A stretch of 64,000 bases of DNA from Thermobrachium celere DSM 8682 (GCF_000430995.1 NZ_HF952018.1:806386-870385); one strand, 5' to 3'. Positions 28,581-38,706 are shown, counted from the stretch's first letter. Program-made: numbers and translations. Notes: generated by a model not told the origin, from the letters alone.

Positions 28581-29489
28581 ATGATAGTGATAAATGATGA
28601 CATAAAAAACATTGAATTAGGTTATGAAACAAGTATTGCATTAGGAATGTTTGATGGGCTTCATATTGCCCATCAAAAAATTATAAAAAAAGCAGTAGAA
28701 TGGGCAAATAAAAATAATACAAAAAGTGTTGTATTAACATTTGACAAGCATCCAGAAGAGATTTTATTTAATTTAAATCAAAAGATAATTATGGATAACT
28801 ATACAAAAGCACGTTTAATTCAAAATTTAGGTGTAGATAACTTGATATTACTAAAAACTGATTTAGATCTATTAAATTTAGATTATAAATATTTTATAAA
28901 GTTTATTTGTGAAAAGTTAAAGGCAAAGTTTATCGTTTGTGGTTTTGATTATAGATTTGGTAAAAAAGCACAAGGAACTGCTTCAAAATTAATTGAATTA
29001 AGTAAGATATATAATTATGATATTGATGTTATAGATGAAGTTAAAATAGATAATTATAAAGTATCAAGTTCAATAATTAGAGAAAAGCTAAGTTGTGGAT
29101 TAATAGATGAGGTGAATAATTTATTAGGTTATAACTTTTGTATTTATGGAAAAGTTGAAGGTGGAAATAGAATAGCAAGGGAATTTGGATATCCAACAGC
29201 TAATGTATACATTGATGACAATCTAGCTATTAAAAATGGTGTATATATTACCACAACAATAGTTGATGATAAAGAATATAAATCAATTACTAATATAGGA
29301 TATAAACCAACTTTTAATCATAGAGGAAGGGTATTAGAAACCCATATATTTGACTTTAATAAAGATCTGTATAATAAAGATATATGTGTTAAATTTAAAA
29401 AGTTTATTAGGGATGAACAGAAGTTCAATAGTGTTAGCGAATTAAAAAACAGAATAGAAAAAGATGTTTTATTAGCAAAAAATATGTGA
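28581..29489 (+). CDS. ribF: Bifunctional riboflavin kinase / FAD synthetase
   Basis: This 302-residue enzyme phosphorylates riboflavin and adenylates FMN. N-terminal nucleotidyltransferase domain: ALGMFDGLHIAHQKII and CGFDYRFGKKA. C-terminal flavokinase domain: GKVEGGNRIAREFGYPTANV. The ATG at 28581 has AAGGTG 7-12 bases upstream. An in-frame TTG at 28563 lies inside truB and has no site. Last gene of the rimP operon before a new promoter. Confidence 0.95.
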   Translation: MIVINDDIKNIELGYETSIALGMFDGLHIAHQKIIKKAVEWANKNNTKSVVLTFDKHPEEILFNLNQKIIMDNYTKARLIQNLGVDNLILLKTDLDLLNLDYKYFIKFICEKLKAKFIVCGFDYRFGKKAQGTASKLIELSKIYNYDIDVIDEVKIDNYKVSSSIIREKLSCGLIDEVNNLLGYNFCIYGKVEGGNRIAREFGYPTANVYIDDNLAIKNGVYITTTIVDDKEYKSITNIGYKPTFNHRGRVLETHIFDFNKDLYNKDICVKFKKFIRDEQKFNSVSELKNRIEKDVLLAKNM

Positions 29490-29495
29490 AACATA

Positions 29496-29524
29496 TTTAC
29501 AACAATAGATTGTTTTGATATAAT
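29496..29524 (+). promoter_or_regulatory. Predicted promoter for rpsO
   Basis: TTTACA (29496-29501) and TATAAT (29519-29524) with a 17-base spacer, just after the ribF stop. Transcription would start near 29531. Confidence 0.65.
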
Positions 29525-29530
29525 CTGTCT

Positions 29531-29600
29531 GTAACCTGTGCAAAGTTATCGTAGCACCGGCGTTAACCTTGCACTAGGGGTTAATAAATTAGGAGGTGTA
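29531..29600 (+). promoter_or_regulatory. S15-type autoregulatory leader of rpsO
   Basis: TAACC (29532-29536) pairs with GGTTA (29579-29583), and GTGCAA (29538-29543) with TTGCAC (29569-29574). GTAGCACCGGCG lies between them as the GC-richest segment of the region. The nested layout beside the ribosome-binding site fits the multi-helix S15-binding leader known from Geobacillus and other bacteria. Binding here is inferred. Confidence 0.65.
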
Positions 29601-29604
29601 ACAA

Positions 29605-29868
29605 ATGGATAAGGTTAAGAAGCAAGAGATTATCAACAAGTACCAAAGACATGAAGGCGACACTGGATCACCAGAAGTTCAAATCGCATTATTAACAGAA
29701 AGAATCAACCATTTAACTGAACACTTAAAGGTTCATAAACATGACCATCATTCAAGAAGAGGTCTTTTAAAGATGGTTGGTAAGAGAAGAGGACTTCTAA
29801 ACTATCTAATGAAGACTGATCTTGAAAAGTATCGTCAAATAATTGCTGATCTAGAAATCAGAAAATAA
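29605..29868 (+). CDS. rpsO: 30S ribosomal protein S15
   Basis: This 87-residue primary 16S rRNA-binding protein is standard length. [24 protein letters not shown] (split as [13 protein letters not shown] and [11 protein letters not shown]) and [17 protein letters not shown] are diagnostic. AGGAGGTG precedes the ATG. It has its own promoter, leader and terminator, and is followed by pnp as in B. subtilis and E. coli. Confidence 0.98.
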   Translation: MDKVKKQEIINKYQRHEGDTGSPEVQIALLTERINHLTEHLKVHKHDHHSRRGLLKMVGKRRGLLNYLMKTDLEKYRQIIADLEIRK

Positions 29869-29876
29869 TTCCTTAA

Positions 29877-29906
29877 AAATAGAGCGGTTTATCCGCTCTA
29901 TTTTTT
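29877..29906 (+). terminator. Rho-independent terminator of rpsO
   Basis: AAATAGAGCGG pairs with CCGCTCTATTT around a 5-base loop, with a run of six T residues at the end. Confidence 0.88.
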
Positions 29907-29967
29907 AAACTTGTAAAAAATCATTAAATTTTTAATTTTAAAAGATTATATCAATATGTACAATATA

Positions 29968-29976
29968 TGGTATAAT
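29968..29976 (+). promoter_or_regulatory. Extended -10 promoter candidate for pnp
   Basis: TGG directly precedes TATAAT (29971-29976), a TGn extended -10 element. No good -35 is visible 16-18 bases upstream. It lies 78 bases before pnp and after the rpsO terminator. Confidence 0.45.
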
Positions 29977-30053
29977 AAAGTTGTGAAAAAATGTTTTAAA
30001 TTATATTTTTTATGAAATAATAAATAAAGAGGATAATGAAGGGAGGCTATTTG

Positions 30054-32162
30054 ATGCATAATGTTTTTACAACAACATTTGCGGGAAGAGAAGTAAAAGC
30101 TGACATAGGAAAATATGCATTGCTTTCTAATGGTGCTGTTTTATTAAGTTATGGTGAAACAGTTGTATTAGTAACAGCAAATGCATCTGAGGAACCAAAA
30201 GAAGGAGTAGATTTTTTCCCGTTAAGTGTTGATTATGAAGAAAGGTTATATGCAGTAGGAAAGATTCCAGGAGGTTTTATAAAGAGGGAAGGAAAACCAA
30301 CAGAAAAGGCTATATTGTCTGCTAGAGCTATAGACAGACCGATTAGACCTTTATTCCCAAAAGGTTATAGAAATGATGTTCAAGTTATATGTACAGTTCT
30401 TTCTGTTGATCCAGATAATCCACCTGAAATTGTTGCAATGAATGGTGCTTCATTAGCTTTATGTATATCAGATATACCATTTGAGGGACCTTGTGCAGCA
30501 GTTTTAGTTGGTAGAATTGATGGTCAATTTATTGTTAATCCAACTGCAAAAGAGAGAGAACAAAGTGATCTACATCTAGTTGTATCAGCAACAAAAGAAA
30601 AGGTAATGATGATTGAAGCAGGTGGAAAAGAAATACCAGAAGATGTAATGATTGATGCTATAATGTTTGGATTTAAAGCATGTCAAGATTTAATAAAATT
30701 TCAAGAGGATATAACTAAACAATGTGGAAAAGAAAAGAAAGTTCCTGAACTATACAAAGTTCCAGAGGAAATAGAAACAGCAGTTAGAGAATATGCAACT
30801 GATAAATTATGGGAAGCACTTCAATATACAGATAGACAAGAAAGACAAGAAAAAGTTGATCAAGTTAAAGAGGAAGTGTTTGCTCATTTTGCAGAAATAT
30901 TTGAAGAAGCAGAAAAAGATATAGATGATGTTATGTATAGAATAATGAAGGAACATGTTAGAAGAATGATATTAGAAGAAAAGAGAAGACCTGATGGAAG
31001 AAAATTTGATGAAATAAGACCATTATATTGTGAAGTTGGAATTTTACCAAGAACACATGGTTCAGGTTTATTCCAACGCGGACAAACTCAAGTTTTAACT
31101 GCAGCAACTTTAGGAGCTTTAGGAGATGTACAAATACTAGATGGGCTAGGAGATGAAGAATTTAAGAGATATATGCATCACTATAATTTCCCACCATATT
31201 CTACTGGGGAAGTTAAGTTCTTAAGAGGACCTGGTAGAAGAGAAATAGGTCATGGTGCATTAGCAGAAAGAGCACTAGAGCCTGTTATTCCACCAGAAGA
31301 AGAATTTCCTTATACTATAAGATTAGTTTCAGAAGTATTAAGTTCTAATGGTTCAACATCTCAAGCCAGTGTTTGTGCAAGTACTTTAGCTTTAATGGAT
31401 GCTGGTGTACCAATTAAACGACCAGTTGCAGGTATCGCTATGGGATTAGTTACTGATGAAGAATTAACAAGAGCAGAAATTTTAACAGATATTCAAGGCA
31501 TTGAAGATTTCTTTGGAGATATGGATTTTAAAGTAGCTGGTACAGAAAAGGGAATTACTGCAATTCAAGTTGATACAAAACTAAAAGGATTAACAGAAGA
31601 TATTATAAGAAGAGCAATTAAACAAGCAAGAGAAGCAAGAATGAAGATACTTGATACGATGTTAAAAGTAATACCAGAACCAAGAAAAGAACTTTCAAAA
31701 TATGCGCCTAGAATAGTTCCAATGATAATTGATCCTGATAAAATAAGAGATGTTATAGGTCCAGGTGGAAAGACAATTAATAAAATAATTGCTGAAACAG
31801 GTGTAAAGATCGACATTGAAGATGATGGAAGACTATACATATGTGCGCCAAGTATAGAAGCTGGAGAGAGAGCAAAGAAAATTATTGAAGGAATAACAAA
31901 AGATGTACAAGTAGGTGAAATATATTTAGGTAGGGTAAACAGAATTACACAATTTGGTGCATTTGTTGAAATACTACCTGGAAAAGAAGGATTGGTACAT
32001 ATTTCAAAATTGGCTCATGAAAGGGTAAATAAAGTTGAAGATGTAGTTAATGTTGGAGATGAAATATTAGTTAAGGTTACAGAAATAGATAGCCAAGGTA
32101 GAATAAATTTATCAAGAAAAGATGCAATTAAAAAGGAAAAAACTGAAGATAACAAAGAATAA
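30054..32162 (+). CDS. pnp: Polyribonucleotide nucleotidyltransferase (PNPase)
   Basis: This 702-residue 3'-5' phosphorolytic exoribonuclease is a trimeric component of RNA decay. Two RNase PH domains (about 10-220 and 310-545) flank a helical domain. A KH domain ([20 protein letters not shown]) and an S1 domain ([21 protein letters not shown]) end the protein. The ATG at 30054 has GGGAGG 9-14 bases upstream; the in-frame ATG at 30036 precedes that site. RNase Y, its partner in mRNA turnover, is encoded at 46 kb. Confidence 0.97.
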   Translation: MHNVFTTTFAGREVKADIGKYALLSNGAVLLSYGETVVLVTANASEEPKEGVDFFPLSVDYEERLYAVGKIPGGFIKREGKPTEKAILSARAIDRPIRPLFPKGYRNDVQVICTVLSVDPDNPPEIVAMNGASLALCISDIPFEGPCAAVLVGRIDGQFIVNPTAKEREQSDLHLVVSATKEKVMMIEAGGKEIPEDVMIDAIMFGFKACQDLIKFQEDITKQCGKEKKVPELYKVPEEIETAVREYATDKLWEALQYTDRQERQEKVDQVKEEVFAHFAEIFEEAEKDIDDVMYRIMKEHVRRMILEEKRRPDGRKFDEIRPLYCEVGILPRTHGSGLFQRGQTQVLTAATLGALGDVQILDGLGDEEFKRYMHHYNFPPYSTGEVKFLRGPGRREIGHGALAERALEPVIPPEEEFPYTIRLVSEVLSSNGSTSQASVCASTLALMDAGVPIKRPVAGIAMGLVTDEELTRAEILTDIQGIEDFFGDMDFKVAGTEKGITAIQVDTKLKGLTEDIIRRAIKQAREARMKILDTMLKVIPEPRKELSKYAPRIVPMIIDPDKIRDVIGPGGKTINKIIAETGVKIDIEDDGRLYICAPSIEAGERAKKIIEGITKDVQVGEIYLGRVNRITQFGAFVEILPGKEGLVHISKLAHERVNKVEDVVNVGDEILVKVTEIDSQGRINLSRKDAIKKEKTEDNKE

Positions 32163-32184
32163 GGCTTTTTATAAGCCTTTTTTT
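32160..32184 (+). terminator. Rho-independent terminator of pnp
   Basis: AAGGCTT and AAGCCTT form a 7-bp stem with a TTTAT-type loop, followed by TTTTT. The left arm begins in the pnp stop codon. Confidence 0.8.
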
Positions 32185-32245
32185 GAAATTTATAAAAGTT
32201 TTTGACCTCTAATTTTAAACTATAAATTATTTTCAGGAGGTTTTT

Positions 32246-33505
32246 ATGTATAAAATAATAAATTTAAAAAGTGGAATTCGTTTGGTTACTGAGTATATAC
32301 CTTATGTTAACTCTGTTAGTGTAGGAATCTGGGTAAAAAGTGGTTCACGTTATGAAAATCAGGAAATTAACGGAATATCACATTTTATTGAGCATATGAT
32401 GTTCAAAGGAACAAAAAATAGAACAGCAAAGCAGATAGCAGAGGATATTGAATCTTTAGGTGGTCAGATCAATGCATTTACTGCTAAGGAAGCAACCTGT
32501 TATTATGTTAAGATGATTGATCAGCATATTGATGTTGCAATGGATGTATTATTAGATATGGTTTTTAATTCAAATATGAATTTAGAGGATATAGAAAAAG
32601 AAAAAGGAGTAATAAAAGAAGAGATAAATATGTATGAAGATTCACCTGAAGATTTGGTAGGAGATTTATTATCTAAAGCTGCTTGGGATGGAGATACACT
32701 TTCATATTCAATATTAGGTAGTCATGATACAATAGACAAAATGTCTAGAGAAAAAATCATAAATTATATGAATGATACATATACGGCAGACAATATTGTA
32801 ATTGCAATAACAGGAAATTTTAATGAAGAAAATGTCATAAATAAATTAGAATCATTTTTACAAAATATAAATGTAAAAGAAAGAGGAAAAGTTAATATAA
32901 CAAATCCATCTATTAAAAGTAATATATTGTTTAAACAAAAGGATATTGAACAAGTTCATATTGGATTATGTATGGATGGAATTGAATTAGGGAATGAAGA
33001 AATATATACATTATCAGCTATAAACAATTATTTTGGTGGAGGAACTAGTTCAAGATTATTTCAAAGGTTAAGAGAAGAAAATGGATTAGTTTATACTATT
33101 TATTCATTTCCGTCATCCTATATTAATTGTGGTTCCTTTAATATCTATTTTGCTTTAAATGAAGCTCAGGTTGAAAAAGCTATTATGTTTATTAGAGAAG
33201 AGATAGAAAAGTTATATAAAAATGGTATTGATAAAGAAAGTATAAGAAAAGCAAAGGAACAACTAAAGGGAAATTATATTCTTGGTCTAGAGAGTGTTGC
33301 TAATAGAATGTTCAGTATGGGTAAGTCATTAATTTTACAAAATAAAGTTTACGAGCCTAAAGAAGTTTTAAATAGGATTGATGCTATAACAGAAGATGAT
33401 GTAGAAAAAATAATAAATAAAGTATTTACTAAAGGAATTAAAGCAGCTGCGATTGTTGGCAAGAATATAAATGAAGATAAATATAAAAAAATAATTTGGG
33501 GGTAA
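32246..33505 (+). CDS. mlpA: M16-family zinc peptidase (MlpA/YmxG-like)
   Basis: This 419-residue inverzincin-family peptidase has the inverted zinc motif HFIEH at residues 46-50. The third zinc ligand is a Glu in EKEKGVIKEEINMYEDSPED (about 115-135). The C-terminal homologous half contains FGGGTSSRLFQRLREENGLVY, the substrate-side R/Y motif. Cytosolic, no signal. Its position after pnp matches B. subtilis mlpA (ymxG), which has been linked to extracellular protease regulation; the substrate here is unknown. CAGGAGG precedes the ATG. Confidence 0.9.
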   Translation: MYKIINLKSGIRLVTEYIPYVNSVSVGIWVKSGSRYENQEINGISHFIEHMMFKGTKNRTAKQIAEDIESLGGQINAFTAKEATCYYVKMIDQHIDVAMDVLLDMVFNSNMNLEDIEKEKGVIKEEINMYEDSPEDLVGDLLSKAAWDGDTLSYSILGSHDTIDKMSREKIINYMNDTYTADNIVIAITGNFNEENVINKLESFLQNINVKERGKVNITNPSIKSNILFKQKDIEQVHIGLCMDGIELGNEEIYTLSAINNYFGGGTSSRLFQRLREENGLVYTIYSFPSSYINCGSFNIYFALNEAQVEKAIMFIREEIEKLYKNGIDKESIRKAKEQLKGNYILGLESVANRMFSMGKSLILQNKVYEPKEVLNRIDAITEDDVEKIINKVFTKGIKAAAIVGKNINEDKYKKIIWG

Positions 33506-33508
33506 AAA

Positions 33509-33949
33509 ATGAAGTTACAAATAAAAAGGCTAGAAAATGCTAAGGATTTACCACTACCAAAGTTTATGACTGAGGGTTCATGTGGAATGGATCTTTATGC
33601 AAATGTTGAAGGCGAAGTTGTTGTAAATCCTATGGAAATTAAATTAATACCAACAGGTATTTCAATTAGTTTACCTATAGGTTATGAAGCACAAATAAGG
33701 CCAAGAAGTGGTTTAGCTTTAAAAAATGGGATTGCCCTAGTTAATTCACCAGGTACAATTGACAGCGATTATAGAGGAGAAATAGGTGTTATTTTAATTA
33801 ATCTTGGAAAGGAACCTTTTATTATAAGACGTGGTGATAGAATAGCACAAATGGTAATAAACAAAGTTGTAATACCTGAAATTATTGAGGCAGAAAATTT
33901 AGATGAAACTATAAGGGGAAAAGATGGTTTTGGATCTACAGGTCTATAA
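33509..33949 (+). CDS. dut: Deoxyuridine 5'-triphosphate nucleotidohydrolase (dUTPase)
   Basis: This 146-residue trimeric enzyme hydrolyses dUTP to dUMP, keeping uracil out of DNA. All five motifs are present: [38 protein letters not shown] and GKDGFGSTG. It starts 4 bases after the peptidase gene, with GGGGG at that gene's end as the ribosome-binding site. Confidence 0.96.
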   Translation: MKLQIKRLENAKDLPLPKFMTEGSCGMDLYANVEGEVVVNPMEIKLIPTGISISLPIGYEAQIRPRSGLALKNGIALVNSPGTIDSDYRGEIGVILINLGKEPFIIRRGDRIAQMVINKVVIPEIIEAENLDETIRGKDGFGSTGL

Positions 33950-33961
33950 ACCATCTTTTTT
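33921..33961 (+). terminator. Terminator overlapping the end of dut
   Basis: AAGATGGTTT (33921-33930) pairs with AAACCATCTT (33948-33957), then further T residues. The left arm lies within the last dut codons. Confidence 0.7.
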
Positions 33962-33996
33962 CATATAATAGTATTATAAGGGGAGGGGGATCTATT

Positions 33997-34245
33997 ATGA
34001 GTAAAAGGTTATCCGAACTTATGGAATTAGAAATAATAGATGTTTCAGAGGGTAGTAAATTTGGTACTATAGCAGATTGTGATATAGTTTTTAATAGACT
34101 TTCAGGAGAAATTGAAAGTTTAATAACTACCCCGAATTTTTCATTCTTTTCATTTAAAAATAAAGATTACATAGAGTTGCCGTGGAATAAAAGAATAAAT
34201 GTTTTTAAAAAGACAATACTTTTTGATTTAAAAACTAAATTTTAA
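33997..34245 (+). CDS. ymxH: YlmC/YmxH-family PRC-barrel protein
   Basis: This 82-residue PRC-barrel protein belongs to the YlmC/YmxH family annotated as sporulation-associated in Bacillus and Clostridia; the molecular role is not known. The conserved segments are RLSELMELEIIDVSEGSKFG and the terminal W-(x)n-I-(x)n-TILFDL pattern. AGGGGAGGGGG precedes the ATG. Its place between the M16 peptidase and an aspartokinase gene matches the B. subtilis mlpA-ymxH-dapG order. Confidence 0.9.
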   Translation: MSKRLSELMELEIIDVSEGSKFGTIADCDIVFNRLSGEIESLITTPNFSFFSFKNKDYIELPWNKRINVFKKTILFDLKTKF

Positions 34246-34311
34246 TAGCAGAATTTGATGTAAAGTAGTATAATATAGTAGTGTTAGCATATGACTTGAG
34301 GAGGCCAAGAT

Positions 34312-35499
34312 ATGAAAATAATAGTACAAAAGTTTGGAGGAACATCTGTTTCAACTCAACAGAGAAGGGAAATGGTTGCAGATAAAGTAATTGATGCTAT
34401 AAAAAAAGGGTACAAACCGGTTGTAGTAGTTTCTGCAATAGGACGAAAAGGGGATCCATATGCTACTGATACACTACTATCTTTAATTGATAATGAGAAG
34501 GCATATTTAGAAAAAAGGGAATATGATATTTTAATGTCATGTGGAGAAATAATTTCATGTGTTGTTATGGCAGAGGTATTATCAAAAAGAGGTTTAAAGC
34601 CCAGAGTATTAACTGGAGGCCAAGCAGGAATTATAACTAATGACAATTTTGGTAATGCTGATATATTAAGAATTGATACAACAAAGCTCATAAATTATAT
34701 TAACGAAGGATATGTACCTGTTGTGGCAGGTTTTCAAGGTATGACTCAAAGCGGTGAAATTACCACATTAGGTAGAGGTGGTAGTGATATTACAGGTACT
34801 GCATTGGGAGCTGCTTTAAAGGCAGAATTTGTAGAAATTTATACAGATGTTGATGGAATAATGACAGCCGATCCAAGAATAGTTGATGATGCTCATTTAA
34901 TTGAGACAATGAGTTATAATGAAGTATTTCAATTTGCTGATCAAGGTGCAAAGGTAATACATCCAAGAGCTGTAGAATATGCAATGAAGGTAAATATACC
35001 AGTCTACATTAAGAATACAATGTCAAATTCAAAAGGAACATTAATAACAGCATCTCGTGAAAGCATTGGCAGAATAATTACAGGAATAACACATATGTCA
35101 TCAAGAACTCAAATAAGTGTTGAGTATGGCGAAGAAAATCAATATGTTGATGATGTATTTGATATATTAGCTGCGAATAAGATAAGTATAGATTTAATAA
35201 ATGTTTTTCCAAACTATAGAGTATTTACTGTTGATTCAAAACAAGAAGAGAATGTAAAGAAAATTTTAGATGAATTAAAATTAAAATATACAGTTGTTTC
35301 AAATTGTAGTAAGATTGCAGTAATAGGAAATGGTATGAGAGGAATACCAGGTGTCATGGCTAAAATACTAAAGGCACTAAAGGAAAAGAATATTAAAGTG
35401 TTACAAACTGCAGATTCACATACTACAATATGGTGTTTAGTAAAGGAAGAAGATACAACAAATGCAATAAAAGCATTACATGAAGCTTTTGAGTTATAA
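34312..35499 (+). CDS. lysC: Aspartokinase (monofunctional, two ACT domains)
   Basis: This 395-residue enzyme phosphorylates aspartate, the first step to lysine, diaminopimelate, threonine and methionine. QKFGGTSVS is the kinase start; GRGGSDITGTALGAALKA and TDVDGIMTADPR are substrate/ATP segments. Two ACT domains fill about 265-395. Gene order suggests it corresponds to B. subtilis dapG (aspartokinase I), which supplies cell-wall and spore diaminopimelate. dapA and spoVFAB are absent beside it. I saw no lysine riboswitch upstream. Confidence 0.94.
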   Translation: MKIIVQKFGGTSVSTQQRREMVADKVIDAIKKGYKPVVVVSAIGRKGDPYATDTLLSLIDNEKAYLEKREYDILMSCGEIISCVVMAEVLSKRGLKPRVLTGGQAGIITNDNFGNADILRIDTTKLINYINEGYVPVVAGFQGMTQSGEITTLGRGGSDITGTALGAALKAEFVEIYTDVDGIMTADPRIVDDAHLIETMSYNEVFQFADQGAKVIHPRAVEYAMKVNIPVYIKNTMSNSKGTLITASRESIGRIITGITHMSSRTQISVEYGEENQYVDDVFDILAANKISIDLINVFPNYRVFTVDSKQEENVKKILDELKLKYTVVSNCSKIAVIGNGMRGIPGVMAKILKALKEKNIKVLQTADSHTTIWCLVKEEDTTNAIKALHEAFEL

Positions 35500-35500
35500 T

Positions 35501-35540
35501 AAAAAAATCCTATCAAGTAGTTTCTTGATAGGATTTTTTT
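35501..35540. terminator. Bidirectional-looking terminator after lysC
   Basis: A perfect 17-bp stem (35501-35517 with 35524-35540; core ATCCTATCAAG) has A residues on its left flank and T residues on its right. It could stop transcription from either side, although no leftward gene is seen here. Confidence 0.88.
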
Positions 35541-35642
35541 ATTTGTAAATTGCTTTATTACAACGTAATTAAAATAAATTTTATGTATAATTTTATAAAT
35601 TGGTTATATATTGGTTAGAATAAATAACGAGGTGATAAAGTT

Positions 35643-36347
35643 ATGGATTTCTTATTTAATGAAGAAAAACCTGATAAAGAAGTTCAAAAAAATATAGATG
35701 TTTCAGAAAATATAAAGGAACTGGGTAATTTTCCTAGTAGTCCCTTTATATCAGATATTTTTACAATGACAATAATAGGCCAAATTGAAGGGCATACAGT
35801 TTTACCACCACAGACTAAATCGACTAAATATGAACATGTTTTTCCTCAGTTAGTTAATGTAGAAGAAAATCCTAATATAAAAGGTCTACTTGTTATTTTA
35901 AATACTGTTGGAGGAGATGTTGAGGCAGGATTAGCAATTGCGGAAATGGTAAATAGTATAACAAAGCCTACAGTATCACTAGTTGTAGGTGGAGGACATA
36001 GTATAGGAGTACCACTAGCTGTATCTACAAAATATTCTTTTATATCCCCTACAGCAACTATGATTATACATCCTATACGTATGAATGGTTTAGTAATTGG
36101 TGTACCGCAAACATTTACTTATTTCCAAAAAATGCAAGATAGAATATTAAATTTTATTACTCGAAATAGTAGGGTTTCAAAAGAAAAATTACGTGAACTT
36201 ATGTTGGAAACAGATGAATTGTTAAATGATATGGGTACTATATTGATAGGTCAGCAGGCAGTAGAACTAGGGTTAATTAATGAAGTTGGTGGTATTGGAG
36301 ATGCAATAAGAAAATTAAGAGAATTAATTGATAAAGCAAATGCATAA
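35643..36347 (+). CDS. tepA: ClpP-fold serine protease TepA (translocation-enhancing protein)
   Basis: This 234-residue ClpP/crotonase-fold protein contains GGDVEAGLAIAEMV and GGGHSIGVPLA with the likely nucleophile Ser. IIHPIRM holds the likely catalytic His. In B. subtilis TepA (YmfB) has been linked to protein export and spore small acid-soluble protein degradation. It sits just before ftsK/spoIIIE exactly as in B. subtilis. GAGGTG precedes the ATG. No signal peptide. Confidence 0.88.
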   Translation: MDFLFNEEKPDKEVQKNIDVSENIKELGNFPSSPFISDIFTMTIIGQIEGHTVLPPQTKSTKYEHVFPQLVNVEENPNIKGLLVILNTVGGDVEAGLAIAEMVNSITKPTVSLVVGGGHSIGVPLAVSTKYSFISPTATMIIHPIRMNGLVIGVPQTFTYFQKMQDRILNFITRNSRVSKEKLRELMLETDELLNDMGTILIGQQAVELGLINEVGGIGDAIRKLRELIDKANA

Positions 36348-36368
36348 AAATTGCATTTGCTTTTTTTT
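36334..36368 (+). terminator. Rho-independent terminator of tepA
   Basis: AAGCAAATGCA pairs with TGCATTTGCTT around a 7-base loop, inside a run ending in eight to nine T residues. The left arm overlaps the end of tepA. Confidence 0.85.
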
Positions 36369-36415
36369 GCTAATATGTTATATTTTCATATAGAAGACTT
36401 TTGTGAGGTGATAGG

Positions 36416-38653
36416 ATGGCTAAAAGTACAAAACGAAATAATAGTGACTTCAATTCAAGTTTAAAAAAAGAAATATATGGAATAATCATTTTTGGTATAT
36501 CACTAATAATTGCACTTAGTATTTATATTAGACCAACGGGTATTGCAGGTGTATTTATAAGAGATTTTACAATGGGGATGTTTGGAATTAGTGCTTATAT
36601 TTTTCCAATTTATTTTTTGATTATAGGGGCATTTTTTATAATAAAGAGAGGAAAAGCAAAGTTTAATAGAAAATTTTATTATGTTACAACATTGTTATAC
36701 ATAATAAATGTTATGTTAACCATATCATATTCTTCAAAATTGAATAATTTAAAATTCATTGAGAAGTTAAAGGAAGCATATTTAAATGGAATCTCCCTTA
36801 AAGGTGGAGGAGTAATTGGTGAACTGCTTGCATCACCAATGATTTATATATTTGGAAGTTTAGGAACATATATTATATTAATTTGTACAATAATTATTTT
36901 AGTAATTTTAATAACAGAAAGATCATTATTGTTTTCTACTTTGAATTTTATTGAAGGTCTAAAGAATAAAAATAAATTGAGAAAACAAATAATAAAAGAT
37001 AGCAAAAATGATAGTGAAAAGATTGAAGACGAAAACAATGAAGCAGAAGTTAACGAACTAAAAGAAAATATAGAAAAAATAGATAAAAAAATTAAAATAG
37101 TTGATTTTCTAAAGGAAACAAAAGAGAAGGAAATAAAAGATGATTTTAAGGTAGATAAAATTGAGGATAAAGAAACAGCTGTAGATGAACTAAATGATCA
37201 AATAAGTAGTAGAAATAGTAATTTGATTGAATATAAATTTCCTCCTATTGACCTATTAAGTGAGAATAAATTTAAGGGAGGGATACAAGATAAGAAGGAG
37301 TTACTTCAAAACGCTAAACTACTTGAGGATACATTAAACAGTTTTGGAGTTGAAGCAAAAGTTATACAAGTAAATCGTGGACCGTCAGTAACAAGATATG
37401 AGGTGCAACCAAGTGCAGGTGTGAAAGTAAGTAGAATTGTTAATTTGTCAGATGATATTGCATTAAATTTAGCAGCACCTTCTGTAAGAATTGAAGCACC
37501 AATTCCAGGTAAATCAGCTATAGGAATAGAAGTTCCTAATAAAGAAGTAGTTCCAGTTACATTAAGGGAAGTTATTGAATCAAAAGAATTTAACGATTTT
37601 AAATCTAATCTTGCATTTGCTTTAGGTAAAGATATAACAGGAAAATGCATAGTTGCTGATTTAGCCAAAATGCCACATCTTCTTATTGCGGGTGCAACAG
37701 GTTCGGGTAAAAGTGTTTGTATAAATACTTTGATAACAAGTATTATTTATAAATCTTCACCTAATGAAGTAAAAATGCTGTTAGTAGATCCAAAAGTTGT
37801 TGAATTATCTATCTACAATGGTATTCCTCACTTATTAATACCGGTTGTAACAGAACCTAAAAAAGCGGCTTCAGCTTTATATTGGGCAGTAAATGAAATG
37901 ACAAATAGATATAAAGCTTTTGCAGAAAATAATGTAAGAAATATAGAAGGCTATAATGAACTTATGAATAAAATAGATCCTTCTAAAAAAATGCCAAAGA
38001 TAGTAATAGTAATAGATGAGTTAGCTGATTTAATGATGGTTGCTCCAAATGATGTTGAAGATGCAATATGCAGACTTGCACAAATGGCAAGAGCAGCAGG
38101 TATGCACCTTGTTATAGCAACTCAAAGACCATCTGTTGATGTAATTACTGGGGTTATTAAAGCAAATATTCCATCTAGGATTGCTTTTGCAGTATCAAGC
38201 CAAGTGGATTCTAGAACTATTTTAGATATGTCAGGAGCAGAAAGATTATTGGGTAGGGGAGACATGTTATTTATGCCAATAGGTGAGAGTAAACCTATTA
38301 GAATTCAAGGAGCATTTATTTCAGATAAAGAAGTAGAAGATGTTGTAAATTATTTAAAAAATAACAGTAACACAGAATATAAAGAAGATATTATTGATGA
38401 TATTGAGAATAACATTGGAAATATTAATAACACAAATGATGATTATGAAGATGAACTATTTAGTGAAGCTGTAAATATTGCTATAGAAAGTGGACAAATA
38501 TCAGCATCAATGTTGCAAAGAAGATTAAGAATTGGATTTAATAGAGCAGCAAGGTTGATAGAAGAGATGGAATCAAGGGGAATTGTAGGTAAACAAGAAG
38601 GAAGCAAACCAAGGCAAGTATTAATTTCTAAGCAAGATGTAGAAAAATATTAA
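36416..38653 (+). CDS. ftsK: FtsK/SpoIIIE-family DNA translocase
   Basis: This 745-residue septal DNA pump moves chromosomes through closing division or sporulation septa. Four N-terminal membrane helices (about 20-180) are followed by a highly charged Lys/Glu linker (about 185-270). The motor has Walker A GATGSGKSVC near residue 425 and Walker B VIVIDELADLMM. The C-terminal gamma winged helix (ISASMLQRRLRIGFNRAARL) reads polar DNA sequences. AGGTGATAGG precedes the ATG. Confidence 0.95.
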   Translation: MAKSTKRNNSDFNSSLKKEIYGIIIFGISLIIALSIYIRPTGIAGVFIRDFTMGMFGISAYIFPIYFLIIGAFFIIKRGKAKFNRKFYYVTTLLYIINVMLTISYSSKLNNLKFIEKLKEAYLNGISLKGGGVIGELLASPMIYIFGSLGTYIILICTIIILVILITERSLLFSTLNFIEGLKNKNKLRKQIIKDSKNDSEKIEDENNEAEVNELKENIEKIDKKIKIVDFLKETKEKEIKDDFKVDKIEDKETAVDELNDQISSRNSNLIEYKFPPIDLLSENKFKGGIQDKKELLQNAKLLEDTLNSFGVEAKVIQVNRGPSVTRYEVQPSAGVKVSRIVNLSDDIALNLAAPSVRIEAPIPGKSAIGIEVPNKEVVPVTLREVIESKEFNDFKSNLAFALGKDITGKCIVADLAKMPHLLIAGATGSGKSVCINTLITSIIYKSSPNEVKMLLVDPKVVELSIYNGIPHLLIPVVTEPKKAASALYWAVNEMTNRYKAFAENNVRNIEGYNELMNKIDPSKKMPKIVIVIDELADLMMVAPNDVEDAICRLAQMARAAGMHLVIATQRPSVDVITGVIKANIPSRIAFAVSSQVDSRTILDMSGAERLLGRGDMLFMPIGESKPIRIQGAFISDKEVEDVVNYLKNNSNTEYKEDIIDDIENNIGNINNTNDDYEDELFSEAVNIAIESGQISASMLQRRLRIGFNRAARLIEEMESRGIVGKQEGSKPRQVLISKQDVEKY

Positions 38654-38663
38654 TATATATTGT

Positions 38664-38706
38664 AAATCAACCTCGTATATTATAAAATATATGAGGTTGA
38701 TTTTTG
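38664..38706 (+). terminator. Rho-independent terminator of ftsK
   Basis: AAATCAACCTC pairs with GAGGTTGATTT, extended by an AT helix to a total of about 17 bp around TATAAA. Several T residues follow. The rest of the 38707-38835 gap is A-rich and shows no clear promoter. Confidence 0.85.

Noticed and set aside
34269-34274. Sigma-A promoter for lysC using TATAAT at 34269-34274
   Set aside because: The only TTGATG nearby is 8 bases upstream, too close, and no other -35 is present at 16-18 bases. It may be used but I cannot support it.
34246-34311. Lysine riboswitch or T-box upstream of lysC
   Set aside because: The gap is only 66 bases and contains no such structure.
34340-34351. LexA-like site GAACATCTGTTT at the start of lysC
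   Set aside because: It encodes the conserved GGTSVS motif of aspartokinase and has an imperfect right half; it is not next to a promoter.
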